A stretch of 64,000 nucleotides of DNA, taken from NCBI GenBank assembly GCA_019096065.1, contig JAGUCH010000008.1:6019001-6083000 (forward strand), written 5' to 3'. The notes below the pieces were generated by a model. That model had not been told where the DNA came from and did no database searches. It saw only the letters and a list, made by a program, of their open reading frames with translations. The DNA comes from Paracyclopina nana (lineage: Eukaryota; Arthropoda; Copepoda; Cyclopoida; Cyclopettidae). The translations under genes and the position numbers were made by a program. Positions 10,406 through 19,359 of the stretch are shown piece by piece; positions within the stretch are counted from its first letter, which is position 1; every line of letters begins with the position of its first letter.

Positions 10406-10858
10406 TAGCCTATTTACAGGCCCGAATCTGTGGATTTGGGCCGCTAATGATTCGCTAATGATTAATTATGCAATTAAAATGCAATTCTTGACACCTGAGA
10501 TATGGTCTATGGTCTTTTTGGCCATGTAATGTAAACAATTGGACTCGGAATGTGCTTGGCTATGATAATGAACTGCTGAACTCGACTAGAAAGGTGCTGA
10601 GCTTCATAAGGCTGAGCTATCTGCTGAGGTGAACGCGAAACGAGTTGCGGTAAACACAGTAGACACAAAAAGTATTAGGCACGTGGACTTTATTGTCCCG
10701 AAAGGGAGGCCTCCTGGCTGGTGGGGGAGGGCTGGCCTTGGGCCACGTTGGGGCCAGCCCTGGCCGGTGCGGTGGCCTACCGGGAACACGACGAGTTCTG
10801 CAAAAGATAAGACGAATATAGTGAAGCCGTAATGGCTTAAGTGAATAAGTTAGACTTA

Positions 10859-11398
10859 CTAGACGACTCCCTCGAGGGGGTCCGCCTCCGCCACGCCCAA
10901 AAGGCGGAGGACCCACGCGCTGATGCGGGGGAGGTCCTCGGGCTCCGCCCACACGCGGCTGACAAGCCGGTAGAGGCCTCTCGGCTTCGTCCGGTGGACC
11001 CAGACAAGGGCGGGGAGGACCACCACGTAATACGTGGCCGCCCCTGCCACGTTCAGGGCCACGCCCTAGAGGATCTCTTCGGCCTGTAATACGAGAAAAA
11101 GTCGAGCTTTGACCAAATAGATAACGAATAAAGTGCACTTACGAAGCCCTGAACAGGGCAGGGAGGGCACGCCTCCTCGTGGCCCAAAGGGGCTGCGGGC
11201 GGGGCCGCAGGTGGCTGGGGCCACCCCGCCGCGGACTCGGCCGCGGGGGGCGCCCCTACGGGAGCCTCAGTGGCGGGGGCCACTGTTGTGGTTGAAGGAT
11301 TCTACATTCCCAATGAAAAGATACAGTTTTATGAAAGGATTCAACGGATTCGATCCGAAATAAAAACTTACGAACAAACCGTGAAGGAAACCCGCCAT
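10859..11398 (-). pseudogene. Spliced small membrane protein gene with an amber codon
   Basis: On the minus strand, exon 1 is 11372-11398 (ATG, nine codons, MAGFLHGLF), exon 2 is 11143-11301 (53 codons, very rich in Ala and Pro) and exon 3 begins at 11083. All three joins use GTAAGT donors, phase 0, and TAG or TATTACAG acceptors; the two introns are 70 and 59 nt. Exon 3 has an in-frame TAG at 11066-11068, after which the same frame encodes a membrane segment (ALNVAGAATYYVVVLPALVW) and a basic tail ending with a stop at 10859-10861. A further donor and a TTTTGCAG acceptor (near 10799-10856) and an AATAAA (about 10691-10696) lie downstream. Exons are strikingly GC-rich, introns AT-rich. The plan (short leader, Pro/Ala ectodomain, membrane segment, basic tail, phase-0 introns) matches the neighbouring 304-aa gene. 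Stop could be a mutation, so this is probably a broken relative. Confidence 0.55.
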
Positions 11399-11897
11399 GT
11401 TTTGAACTTTTTAGTAAACAAGGCGCGCTACCAGATGAATCCGGTCCGAAATCGGCCAAATTTCGTGTAAAAAAGCCTCTTTTTATTACGCGCCTCTACG
11501 TAAAGCCTGGGAGCGCTGTCAGATGAAGATAACGGCTTCGCTAATACCTGCTACCCCACTTGAATTCGAATTCTTTATTACATATATATAGGATACAAGT
11601 ACTATAGTATATACTCGAGTATATTGGAAGCTCTGAGACCAAAATAAAAACAAGACGAGTGCAAGTGCTAAAAGCCGGCTTTAAAAAGTCTGCAAAGCCT
11701 TGAGAAGTCTACAAAGCCTCGAAAAGTCTGCGAGATCTCGAAAAAGCGGAAAAGTCCGCGAAGACTGCGGGAAATGCAAGTATAAAGTGAGAATTGGCAC
11801 GCGATAAGAAGAACAAAGTGCAAAAGTTACAGAAAACGCGCTTAAATACGTGCGAAAAGAGAGCGTTTCTCGTCTTGCAATAAGTTTGTGGCGATCC
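11399..11897. other. Spacer with minus-strand polyadenylation signals
   Basis: No gene seen. Read on the minus strand, AATAAA occurs at 11571-11576 and 11483-11488, about 320 and 410 bases downstream of the stop of the minus-strand 304-aa gene, and could end its transcript. The segment 11685-11770 contains several diverged AAGTCTGCAAAGCC-like units. Confidence 0.45.
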
Positions 11898-12943
11898 TTA
11901 GTTGGCATCGCTGTTGACGTCTTGGGAAGCCTTTGATCCAGCCGAATCCTGGTCCTCATCTGCGATTGAGAGAGGTTCAGCCTCATTGACTTCGTCTTTG
12001 TCCGGAATGGAATCTGCTGCCGAATCCAAGCGACGGTTATCTCGGGCTCGAGCCCGGCGAGATCGTCTCTTCAAAGTCCGCGGTCCGCACCCTTCAGTAA
12101 CAGGTACCTGAAAAGGTGCATGGAAAAGAGTACATGAGTAACCTGTTTACAGTTCAGTAACAGGTCCTTACCCAGCCCTTGGGATTAGGGACGTCATAGA
12201 TGTGGGCCAGCCCTGACATGATGCTGGGGTTCCGGCGTAGTGTCCCATAGGGGTCCATGGCAGCCATTGCCATTTGGAGCGAATGGACATCAGGGTCACG
12301 CATAGTCGGGGCTGGTGGCAAAGCTCGGACCTCTGGTGTACAGCAGTGAAATACCGCTGCATGCTCAGATGGGGCCTTTGTTGGAAGCATTTGCATGGCT
12401 CCACTGGCAGCCGCTGACTCCGTACGAATAGCTCGAAACGTGGCCACGAACCTATGGCACCATCGTGATGTCCACACGCAGAAGTACACCAACATGCCAA
12501 GCAAAATCTGTAAGGAAGAGGTGGTAAATAAAATTTGGCCATAGTTGCAAAACTAGCCATAAGGTTGAACTTACCAAAGCCATCCCAATGGAGGCTCCAA
12601 GACCGATCCATCCCATTACACCGTATCGGTGATAATTGAAAACCTCATCGATCCAGTCCCTCTGAGGGGCAATGGGACGATAACCATTTGGTACCGCTGG
12701 CATTAAATCTCGGGGGTCAAATACCTCCACTTCAAAGGGATCGACAGGAGCTGGGTCAAACCCAGGTCCACCCTCAGCTTCAGAAATGCCACTCTCAGGA
12801 ATAGCAACATTAGGACCTATTGGGCCCGTGGTTTGAGAATCCACAAGCGCAGGATCTATTGTTGATGACTGGATTGGAACCTCCGTGGGAGCCTCTGCAG
12901 AGCTGCCCTCTGGAGTTAGAGAAACCCAGGCCAAAATGACCAT
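11898..12943 (-). CDS. Three-exon single-pass membrane protein, unknown family
   Basis: Exons 12575-12943, 12172-12507 and 11898-12107 on the minus strand join in phase 0 to 304 codons plus stop. Introns are 67 and 64 nt with GTAAGT/CTTACAG and GTAAGG/TTTTCAG borders, so splicing is well supported. The N-terminus (MVILAWVSL) is hydrophobic and may be a short signal peptide; an in-frame acceptor (TTTTCTAG) just upstream hints at a further 5' mini-exon. Residues about 15-105 are acidic and Pro-rich; a membrane segment spans the first intron (about residues 112-136, GLGASIGMAL then ILLGMLVYFCVW); the remaining 170 residues are a probable cytoplasmic tail with a basic stretch (LKRRSRRARAR) and an acidic end. 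It faces the two plus-strand genes divergently. I recognise no family; a viral or retroelement accessory membrane protein is an inference from context. Confidence 0.7.
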
Positions 12944-13132
12944 CGCGATTTGATTGGGATTGGAATATCTCTAGAAAAGTGACCAGCTTGGACGAAGTCC
13001 GATGGGAGAATGATCAACATTAAGTGAAAGCTGAGAGTTGCAACTGCCTGTTGCACCCTCGCTACGTTTCACGACCTAGGAAGTCAAAAATGTCCGTGCA
13101 ACTCGACGATGAGCGTGCGCGCACGCGCCCAT

Positions 13133-13275
13133 CTTATAAGGAAGTGGTATAAGTTCTGTTACCTTGTTCTTTTTACCTAGACAAAAAATGACCTTGGGTT
13201 TTTTAAAAGGGACAATTCACGCATTTAAATGCCCGAGAGTGTGGGGCATACCTGTAAAGATGCGTATAAAAAGGG
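13133..13275. promoter_or_regulatory. Divergent promoter region with TATA-like boxes
   Basis: Between the minus-strand 304-aa gene and the plus-strand 458-aa gene lie a TCTTATAAGG box near 13133-13142, usable on the minus strand, and TATAAAAAGGGC at about 13266-13277 on the plus strand. A start about 30 bases after the latter would put the first ATG of the mRNA at 13307, not 13229. GCATTTAAATGC (13221-13232) is palindromic. Confidence 0.45.
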
Positions 13276-14605
13276 CAGGTTACGGCCTTACAGCAACAGT
13301 CTGGAAATGAGCGATAGCTTGAATAGCCTCGATAATCTAAGGATGTCTCTGATCACCGAATCCATGGAAGGAGAATCTGCATTGGTCTCTATGATGGAGA
13401 CTGATAAGACTGGAGAGTTCAACGAACAAGAGGTTAGTGAGCTCCTAAAGGATGATGAGCCAGTTATGGATCGCAACATGCCTGCTGTCAATATTGAGAA
13501 CCAAGCCCAGAATCAGATGACTAGGCCCCAGGACCAAGAGGAACCCCTCGAGGTCCCATTGGAAAGGGTATCCTCCAGTTTGGGGTACCCATTGCCATTT
13601 GAGGATTTGATCAGGCCTCCCCACATGGAGGGTCTACAGGCCTATGCAAGGGAGGCAAGCCGGACCAGAGCTACTATACAGCAGCATTATGATGCAAGCC
13701 TGTTGAAGATAGCTACGAAAGAGGTCATGACTGTTGGAAAGGAGGTGCCTTTTGACCTAACGATTAGGATAAATGGAGAACCCTATGAACGGACCGAGCC
13801 TCGTAGGCCATTGAAGGTGAAAAACTTTGACTGCATTGAATTGATTATCGAGCCAGTGAGTAAAGGTGGGGAGATTCCCGATTTTCTTGTTATATTTCCG
13901 ATGCTAGACAATCTACCAGTCTACAATTTGCCTGACAAGATGGAATATGACGAGAATGTCCATAAGTTGGCCAATGTCAGAAGTTGGTCTGCCGTCCAGA
14001 GCCCAACAGCTGTTGGGTATTATGTTCATGGAATCCGTGGACAGGGTGGAGCTCAACTCCCTGTAGTAGTCTCCAAACATTATACCAAGCGAGGCTGCAT
14101 TCAGATCATGCCAACATTGGACTCATCATTTTGGGATCCGCGGATGTTCCATGATTTGACGTCACCTTACTTGCAACTGTATGTGGGACCGCCGTCCTGC
14201 CTTAACAATGGTGTGGCCCAAGCACCACGAAAATTGGACGTGAAGATCGATATGACCGCACTCCTGCCTACCATGGTAGCCCAGTTTGTTGATCGAGCCA
14301 TTGGAACGTACCCGCAATGCGTGAGGTACACAGCCGGGGCCAGGCCCCAAAAACTAGCCGCGTTTGTGGAGAAGTCTTGGCAACAAAAACCAAGGCGAGG
14401 ACCTAGACTGTACGCCGATGTAGCGCGCGGGCGCCCTTTTGGCGCAGGAACGAATGGACCAGACATATTGCACGCTAAGCGCTCCAAAGTCGATAAGAAT
14501 AAGGAACGTGTGAACTATCTCCTCCAAGCTAAAATGGAGGAAATGACCCCCAGCGACATCAAGGTATTCACTGAGGCGATTAATGGATTTGTTGGGCAGT
14601 TCTGA
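13229..14605 (+). CDS. Intronless 458-aa soluble protein, unknown family
   Basis: A single open frame with ATG at 13229; a strong TATA-like box lies inside the first codons, so the ATG at 13307 (MSDSLNSLDNL) is the likelier start, giving 432 aa. The first 130 residues are acidic and disordered-looking. Residues about 170-400 look like an all-beta globular domain (for example IELIIEPVSKGGEIPDFLVI and KLDVKIDMTALLP), and the C-terminus is basic then ends with an alpha-helical EEMTPSDIKVFTEAINGF. No signal peptide or membrane segment is present. An AATAAA follows at 14709-14714. The position next to an envelope-like gene suggests a structural or matrix-type role, but that is inference; I recognise no motif and no catalytic site. 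Confidence 0.65.
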   Translation: MPESVGHTCKDAYKKGRLRPYSNSLEMSDSLNSLDNLRMSLITESMEGESALVSMMETDKTGEFNEQEVSELLKDDEPVMDRNMPAVNIENQAQNQMTRPQDQEEPLEVPLERVSSSLGYPLPFEDLIRPPHMEGLQAYAREASRTRATIQQHYDASLLKIATKEVMTVGKEVPFDLTIRINGEPYERTEPRRPLKVKNFDCIELIIEPVSKGGEIPDFLVIFPMLDNLPVYNLPDKMEYDENVHKLANVRSWSAVQSPTAVGYYVHGIRGQGGAQLPVVVSKHYTKRGCIQIMPTLDSSFWDPRMFHDLTSPYLQLYVGPPSCLNNGVAQAPRKLDVKIDMTALLPTMVAQFVDRAIGTYPQCVRYTAGARPQKLAAFVEKSWQQKPRRGPRLYADVARGRPFGAGTNGPDILHAKRSKVDKNKERVNYLLQAKMEEMTPSDIKVFTEAINGFVGQF

Positions 14606-14708
14606 AAAATGAAATTACCCTTCAGAATCGAATTGTACATATTGATAAAATACTTGGTTGTGGGCCAATACTCTTAACTTTTTACCATACATGTCGACAT
14701 GCTATGAT

Positions 14709-14714
14709 AATAAA
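14709..14714 (+). terminator. Polyadenylation signal of the 458-aa gene
   Basis: AATAAA 104 bases after the stop of the 458-aa gene and before the TATA-like box (TTTATAAGG, about 14779-14787) of the next gene, so the two plus-strand genes seem to be transcribed separately. Confidence 0.5.
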
Positions 14715-14842
14715 AACCAATGGAAAAAAGCAAAGAGTGTCTAGACATAGTAAGGTGGCGTGCCCACACTTGTCTGGGTTTATAAGGAAAGTTAGCAGTC
14801 TTGGGGCCCATATAGTTTCTGATCAGAATTTGTGCTGGTAAG

Positions 14843-16729
14843 ATGTCGTTTGAATTGGTCTTCATACTCACCCTTTTGGGATCTGGCACTTGGGGCCTGT
14901 CCAACTACCCAAACACTCAGTTCGTACTGGATGAGGCACTTTGCCATTCCGGACATGCCCTAGTTCCAGTTAGAGTGGTCCATCATCCTAGAATGGTGAA
15001 AAAGGCTATGGTGTTAGATACGAAGGATTACAGTGGCCTTTTGCAATCAACAATTGGCGTCCTGAATAATATTGACACCGTGGTAAAAGAAGTTAAGGAC
15101 AAGGAGGACTTGGTCCATATTGGGAATATGTTGGCAGTTGGTGAAGAGAGTACCCCTAACACCATCGACAAAGCTTGTTCCAAACGCCAAGGGTTTGTAC
15201 CATTTGCCCCTAAAACTTATGAAGACATGGACGTTTTTCTAGAACTATTACGTTATACGGCAAAGGAAAGCCCTCTTGCCACTAAGGTAACTTTATGTGT
15301 AAAATTTCGGATTGTCAATGAGGTACCTATGTCCTTGGATGGGAAAACCACATTTCCTCAAGTGGGGTATGAGAAAAAACCGGACGATCAGATAATTGCA
15401 GGTTACCCGTGTATCACGGGGTATTTCACTGTGGGACAAGGGCCGAGAACCATGACGTCAGCTAAAGCCCATGCACCACACAGTGATGGGAAGGCAACGA
15501 TGTGTGTCCAAAATGACTTTGTCATCACCCATAAGGACTTTGTCAAATCTGAATTGTCTGGGAGGAAAAGCTTCCTTGAAAAAGCCTACAACGCCGTGAT
15601 GGCCCTAGCAGAATCAGGTAAATCGACAAAATTCACCGATGGCATGATAGCAAATACCACTCCACTGAGAGTTCCACCGAAAGTTTCTTTGGCCTTTCGA
15701 CTACTGAAAGGTTTTAGCAAGGTCTTCTTGAAGTCTGGATTAATACCAAATGATCTGCAGCAAGTATTGTCATATGCTGACACAGTGGTGCAGTTTGCCA
15801 GAAAGTTTGGACAGGCAGGCACACGGTTCAGCATACCAACTTTGGCGCATAATAGTGACAGAAATGCGGCCACCATTACAAATGTTTATGAACCTTTGGC
15901 GAACACTGAACAGAGTGGAGATTTTGTCACTCAGGGAATAGTTGGGTATAAAGAAATGGACCCTACCCCTGAGGTCACATATCATATTGTGTCACGAAGC
16001 AAAAACGGATTCTTGTTGCATGATAGGTATTTGACCCGCCGAAATGATCTAGTGTTTGTGTCTCGGGAAATACCCACCTATAGTGATTGCTTCGTTCATG
16101 ACCATAATTTAACTGTGTGCGAAAACAAGGACTTTGACTTGACAGAAGGAGTCCAACACTGTGCTAAAGTACTTTTAGGGCTAGCTCTGGGTGACCCATT
16201 CGACGCCTGTGAATTGGAGCCACTTAAGACTAACACACTCACTGATGTGGGATGCGCAAATTATAAAGGGTTCTTAAATTTGGTCTCAAGTGCAATGATT
16301 AATAGGACTTGTTTAAATGACTTCAAGAACTCGGTGGTATTGGAACCAGGATCCTACCAGATCCTTAGCAATTGTAAGGTTTCCCTTGGAACTCAAAGTA
16401 CTGGATACGAGGACTCTCCTTGGGAAAGTGATATGGTGAAGTTTTTTACAAAATTCCCTGAAGATGAACTTGGAGGTTTATTCAATAATTGGGAAATAAT
16501 CCTGACGGTGAGCCTATTGTCTGCAGCACTGGGATTCACGTGCATGGGCATATTGATTTGGAAAAGGCGGCGAGTATGCAGCCGATGTTATGATGATGGA
16601 GGCTATGTGAGACCTAATACGTCCCGCTCACGGCTTCGCTACAATAGAGGAGATCGCAAGAAAGATGCTGACCAAAATCAGCGCCTTACTGTGCGAATGA
16701 GTGGCCTGGGAGGCGCGACGTTAGTATAA
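14843..16729 (+). CDS. Envelope-like type I membrane glycoprotein, 628 aa
   Basis: ATG at 14843 follows a TTTATAAGG box by about 55 bases. The protein starts with a signal peptide (LVFILTLLGSGTWG, cleavage about residue 19). A roughly 530-residue ectodomain has twelve cysteines, an even number compatible with six disulfides, and N-glycosylation sites such as NTT, NLT and NRT. A membrane segment (about residues 552-573, ILTVSLLSAALGFTCMGILIW) is followed by KRRR and a 55-residue basic tail. No furin-type site next to a hydrophobic fusion peptide is visible. Seven of the cysteines lie in the last third of the ectodomain. It is intronless, unlike the host genes here. The plan fits a viral or retroelement envelope; I cannot name the family. 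A host surface protein cannot be excluded. Confidence 0.7.
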   Translation: MSFELVFILTLLGSGTWGLSNYPNTQFVLDEALCHSGHALVPVRVVHHPRMVKKAMVLDTKDYSGLLQSTIGVLNNIDTVVKEVKDKEDLVHIGNMLAVGEESTPNTIDKACSKRQGFVPFAPKTYEDMDVFLELLRYTAKESPLATKVTLCVKFRIVNEVPMSLDGKTTFPQVGYEKKPDDQIIAGYPCITGYFTVGQGPRTMTSAKAHAPHSDGKATMCVQNDFVITHKDFVKSELSGRKSFLEKAYNAVMALAESGKSTKFTDGMIANTTPLRVPPKVSLAFRLLKGFSKVFLKSGLIPNDLQQVLSYADTVVQFARKFGQAGTRFSIPTLAHNSDRNAATITNVYEPLANTEQSGDFVTQGIVGYKEMDPTPEVTYHIVSRSKNGFLLHDRYLTRRNDLVFVSREIPTYSDCFVHDHNLTVCENKDFDLTEGVQHCAKVLLGLALGDPFDACELEPLKTNTLTDVGCANYKGFLNLVSSAMINRTCLNDFKNSVVLEPGSYQILSNCKVSLGTQSTGYEDSPWESDMVKFFTKFPEDELGGLFNNWEIILTVSLLSAALGFTCMGILIWKRRRVCSRCYDDGGYVRPNTSRSRLRYNRGDRKKDADQNQRLTVRMSGLGGATLV

Positions 16730-18235
16730 TAACTGTATCAACCTTAATGTGATGTAAGCGATCAATGACACCTTTTTTATATTTTTAGAGCTTAAAAACT
16801 ATTTCAAAAGCTGAAAAAGTTAGGGCCGGGGAATGATGGGCAATAAGTACATCATGTCTCTGGTGCACGTTACGACCAGAATAGGACTTGATTGGACCCC
16901 TCCAGTGGAACCTGTGGAAACCGTGGAGCCCGTGGAGCCGCCAGAAGTCCGGAAGGTTGCCCATTCACCGCTACATCACCACCTCAAAATCACAAAACCT
17001 CCTTTCTTAAAAACACCTTTTCATCTCCTCCAACTCTCTGATTGTTGCTGCTGCTGCTACTACCTATGCGTTGAGCCTTACCTATGGCAATTCACCTGAC
17101 CTTGAGTGGAGAAGTTGCTAGCCATTGTGTGGAGGAGTTGCTAGCTGCTACATAGAGAGGACCTGCAGCTGCATGATAACGGAGAGAAGCAGATGGAAGC
17201 TGATGGAACTTGCTGCGATGCATGGAGTGGAGAAGAAGGAGAAGACTCGGGGAGTTCGATGGGGGACTTCAGAGAAACAAGACATGGACCAAGTGCACAT
17301 GGCCCGTTGAGTGAGCTCTGCCCTGCTATTGTCCCACCAAAGTTCTCCAAAGTGTGCTGAGGCATGAAGAAGATGGCCACAAGAATATTTACTGCAGTAC
17401 TTATTTCTTTGTATTTGCTGCCATTAATTTGTGTGGTGTTAAAAGCTGAGTGAATAAGACAACCCTGTTTGACTTTGTTTGGCCATAACTTGTATAGAGG
17501 TTTCCTGGGCAGTTATGCACCCTCGTCTGAGGCTGTTGAGGCCGTTGAGGACGTGGGTAGGAGGCCCAATCACAGGTCTACAGCACTGAAGCTTGCCATG
17601 TGATGTATCCCGCCAGAGTTGGAGCACCGAGGCTGCGGCTTTGGGTCCAAGGCGGGTAGACATCCGGCCAGCACCCGGAGGCTGCGAACGGTACCACGAC
17701 CATGAAGCCGATGCTAACCATCCTAGGCTTCAGAGGGTGTGACCGTCGCACACCATGCTCAGTTATTTTTGTTTTAGACTAGAAATTTGCACGAAACGGT
17801 AAACACATTTTGAGGCCAATGATGATCCGTTGAACAGATATCAGCCTCTTTTGGGAATCAATTTGGACATTCAAATAATCGAAGACGTTACAAATATCGA
17901 TGTTAATAATTGTCAAAAGAAGAATTATCCTTTTCAGGTCATTGGTTCAAATATGGAATTTGTCGTCGCTAGATCGGGTCAGCCATTGATCAGTCATCTT
18001 CACTCTTCAGCTGCGTTGACCTGAGCGATTTCGCGAGTTTTCTTTTTTTAAAGCAACAATGTGGTCGACAAAATTTGGAGCTTTTAGTTCAAGAAAACTG
18101 CCTAATTTCAATTATTATCCCCACCATCGCACCGAGACTTTTGAGGTGAGAATATTTTAACTTCAACATTAAAGAAACAAAAGTAATTTGCTTATTTTGC
18201 TTGTTCACGTAAATTTTTCTATAAACTATATAAAC
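16730..18235. other. About 1.5 kb without a convincing gene
   Basis: A purine-rich GGGCCGGGGAATGATGGG is at about 16823-16840 and could be a polypurine tract before an LTR starting TGATGGG, but no second LTR is in the window. A short repeat of GTGGAnCC units is at 16903-16941. An open stretch at about 17803-18024 encodes 73 residues without an ATG start; it may be an exon remnant. Confidence 0.35.
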
Positions 18236-18997
18236 TTCATGCCAATTTTCATCCGGATTGGAGGACGCTGAGGCCGCCTTACTAAAAGTAAGGCAAATCA
18301 GTTAAGCAAAGCACAGTGGGTCCCGTTGAAGCATTTTCCTCCATTTCTGATTTTTCGTCAAATCGGCAGTGCATTAGCAAAGCCCCTAAATGACTGTAAA
18401 ACTCGAACTTTTAACTCTTTCTAGCAAAGTCTTACGCACATCCACGCACTTTTTTTGCAATTCAACCCTGTTCATATTACTTTTTCTCTAATTTGACAGT
18501 GTTATAGGTTGGACAACCTTGGACATAAAAAGTTCTGCTAATATTTGGTTTAGTTTTACATGCAAATAGAAGAGTCATCTTTTTGGGTCAATTTTGACAC
18601 TTATTTTAAATGAAATCCTGTTCTCTTGAGGCCTAAAATACTTAAACTAACTCTAATTAAAGGCTTCAACCAAAAAAAATTATAGTTCTAATGGAACAGT
18701 TGAAGCTTGTAGCCACTTTTTGACATTTCTTTTTTCTTAGATTTTTTTTAGCAAATTCGGGTTGCTTCTCAAAAATGATCTTCATTTCACAAATCAAATT
18801 GAATTTAGAGCCTTTTAAATGGCCATTTCTGATCACCAAGAACCCATAGGAACTATTATAAGATAAAAAAGTGTTTGAAACTGGATTTCATAATTTAGCT
18901 GAAATGGAGAAATAAGGGTCTCCGTGGCCCACTGTGCAAAGGAGAAAAATCAGCCTCCTCCTTAGAGACCTCCGATCCGGATGAAATATTGCATGAA
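18236..18997. repeat. Foldback/TIR element, about 760 bp
   Basis: The left end (18236-18264, TTCATGCCAATTTTCATCC then GGATTGGAGG) is an imperfect inverted copy of the right end (18969-18997). The match continues inward: GCACAGTGGG at 18311-18320 pairs with CCCACTGTGC at about 18928-18937, and CTCCATTT (about 18339) with AAATGGAG (about 18902). Inverted arms are therefore at least 110 bp. The interior has no open frame. It is probably a non-autonomous DNA element of MITE or foldback type. Confidence 0.7.
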
Positions 18998-19359
18998 CAT
19001 TCCTTGGTATGCTCTAATGAATACCTCAAAATTTGGTTGCAATCGACTCTATACTTACTGAATTATGAGCTTCCAAAGTACCTTGCTACCGCCTTACCGA
19101 GTTTTTTGAGAACATGCTTATGCATGTCTTGAATCCAAATGAGCTGAATTAATGCGCAAAAAGTACATGAAATTAGCGCCTTCCATGACTTGGGTATCTC
19201 CAATGTTTCTGCTGAAAATTGACCAAAAATTGACAAAAACTAAATGAAAATATGAGATTATTATTTACAAGCAATTTTATATGAGCAAAAGTACATAAAT
19301 GGAATGCTAAAAGGAATAAGATGATGATTTATGATTTTTGAGATGAGCAGTATGTTAAA

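Noticed and set aside
10617-11138. 173-codon minus-strand open frame through the GC-rich tract.
   Set aside because: It reads through two well-formed introns and its composition is that of a high-GC shadow frame.
11270-11470. 66-codon plus-strand frame with plausible-looking peptide.
   Set aside because: It lacks its own ATG and overlaps the exon and intron structure of the minus-strand gene, whose splice sites are stronger evidence.
1-16729. Treating pol and the 628-aa envelope-like gene as one element of more than 17 kb.
   Set aside because: They are separated by 7.6 kb with genes in both directions, and no LTR brackets both within the window. Left open as a hypothesis only.
14843-16729. 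Assignment to the errantivirus/baculovirus F-type envelope family.
   Set aside because: The furin-type site followed by a hydrophobic fusion peptide, which defines that family, is not visible.
17803-18024. Open stretch of 73 codons after the unrecognised block.
   Set aside because: No ATG, no clear splice acceptor and no recognisable motif; mentioned only as a possible exon remnant.
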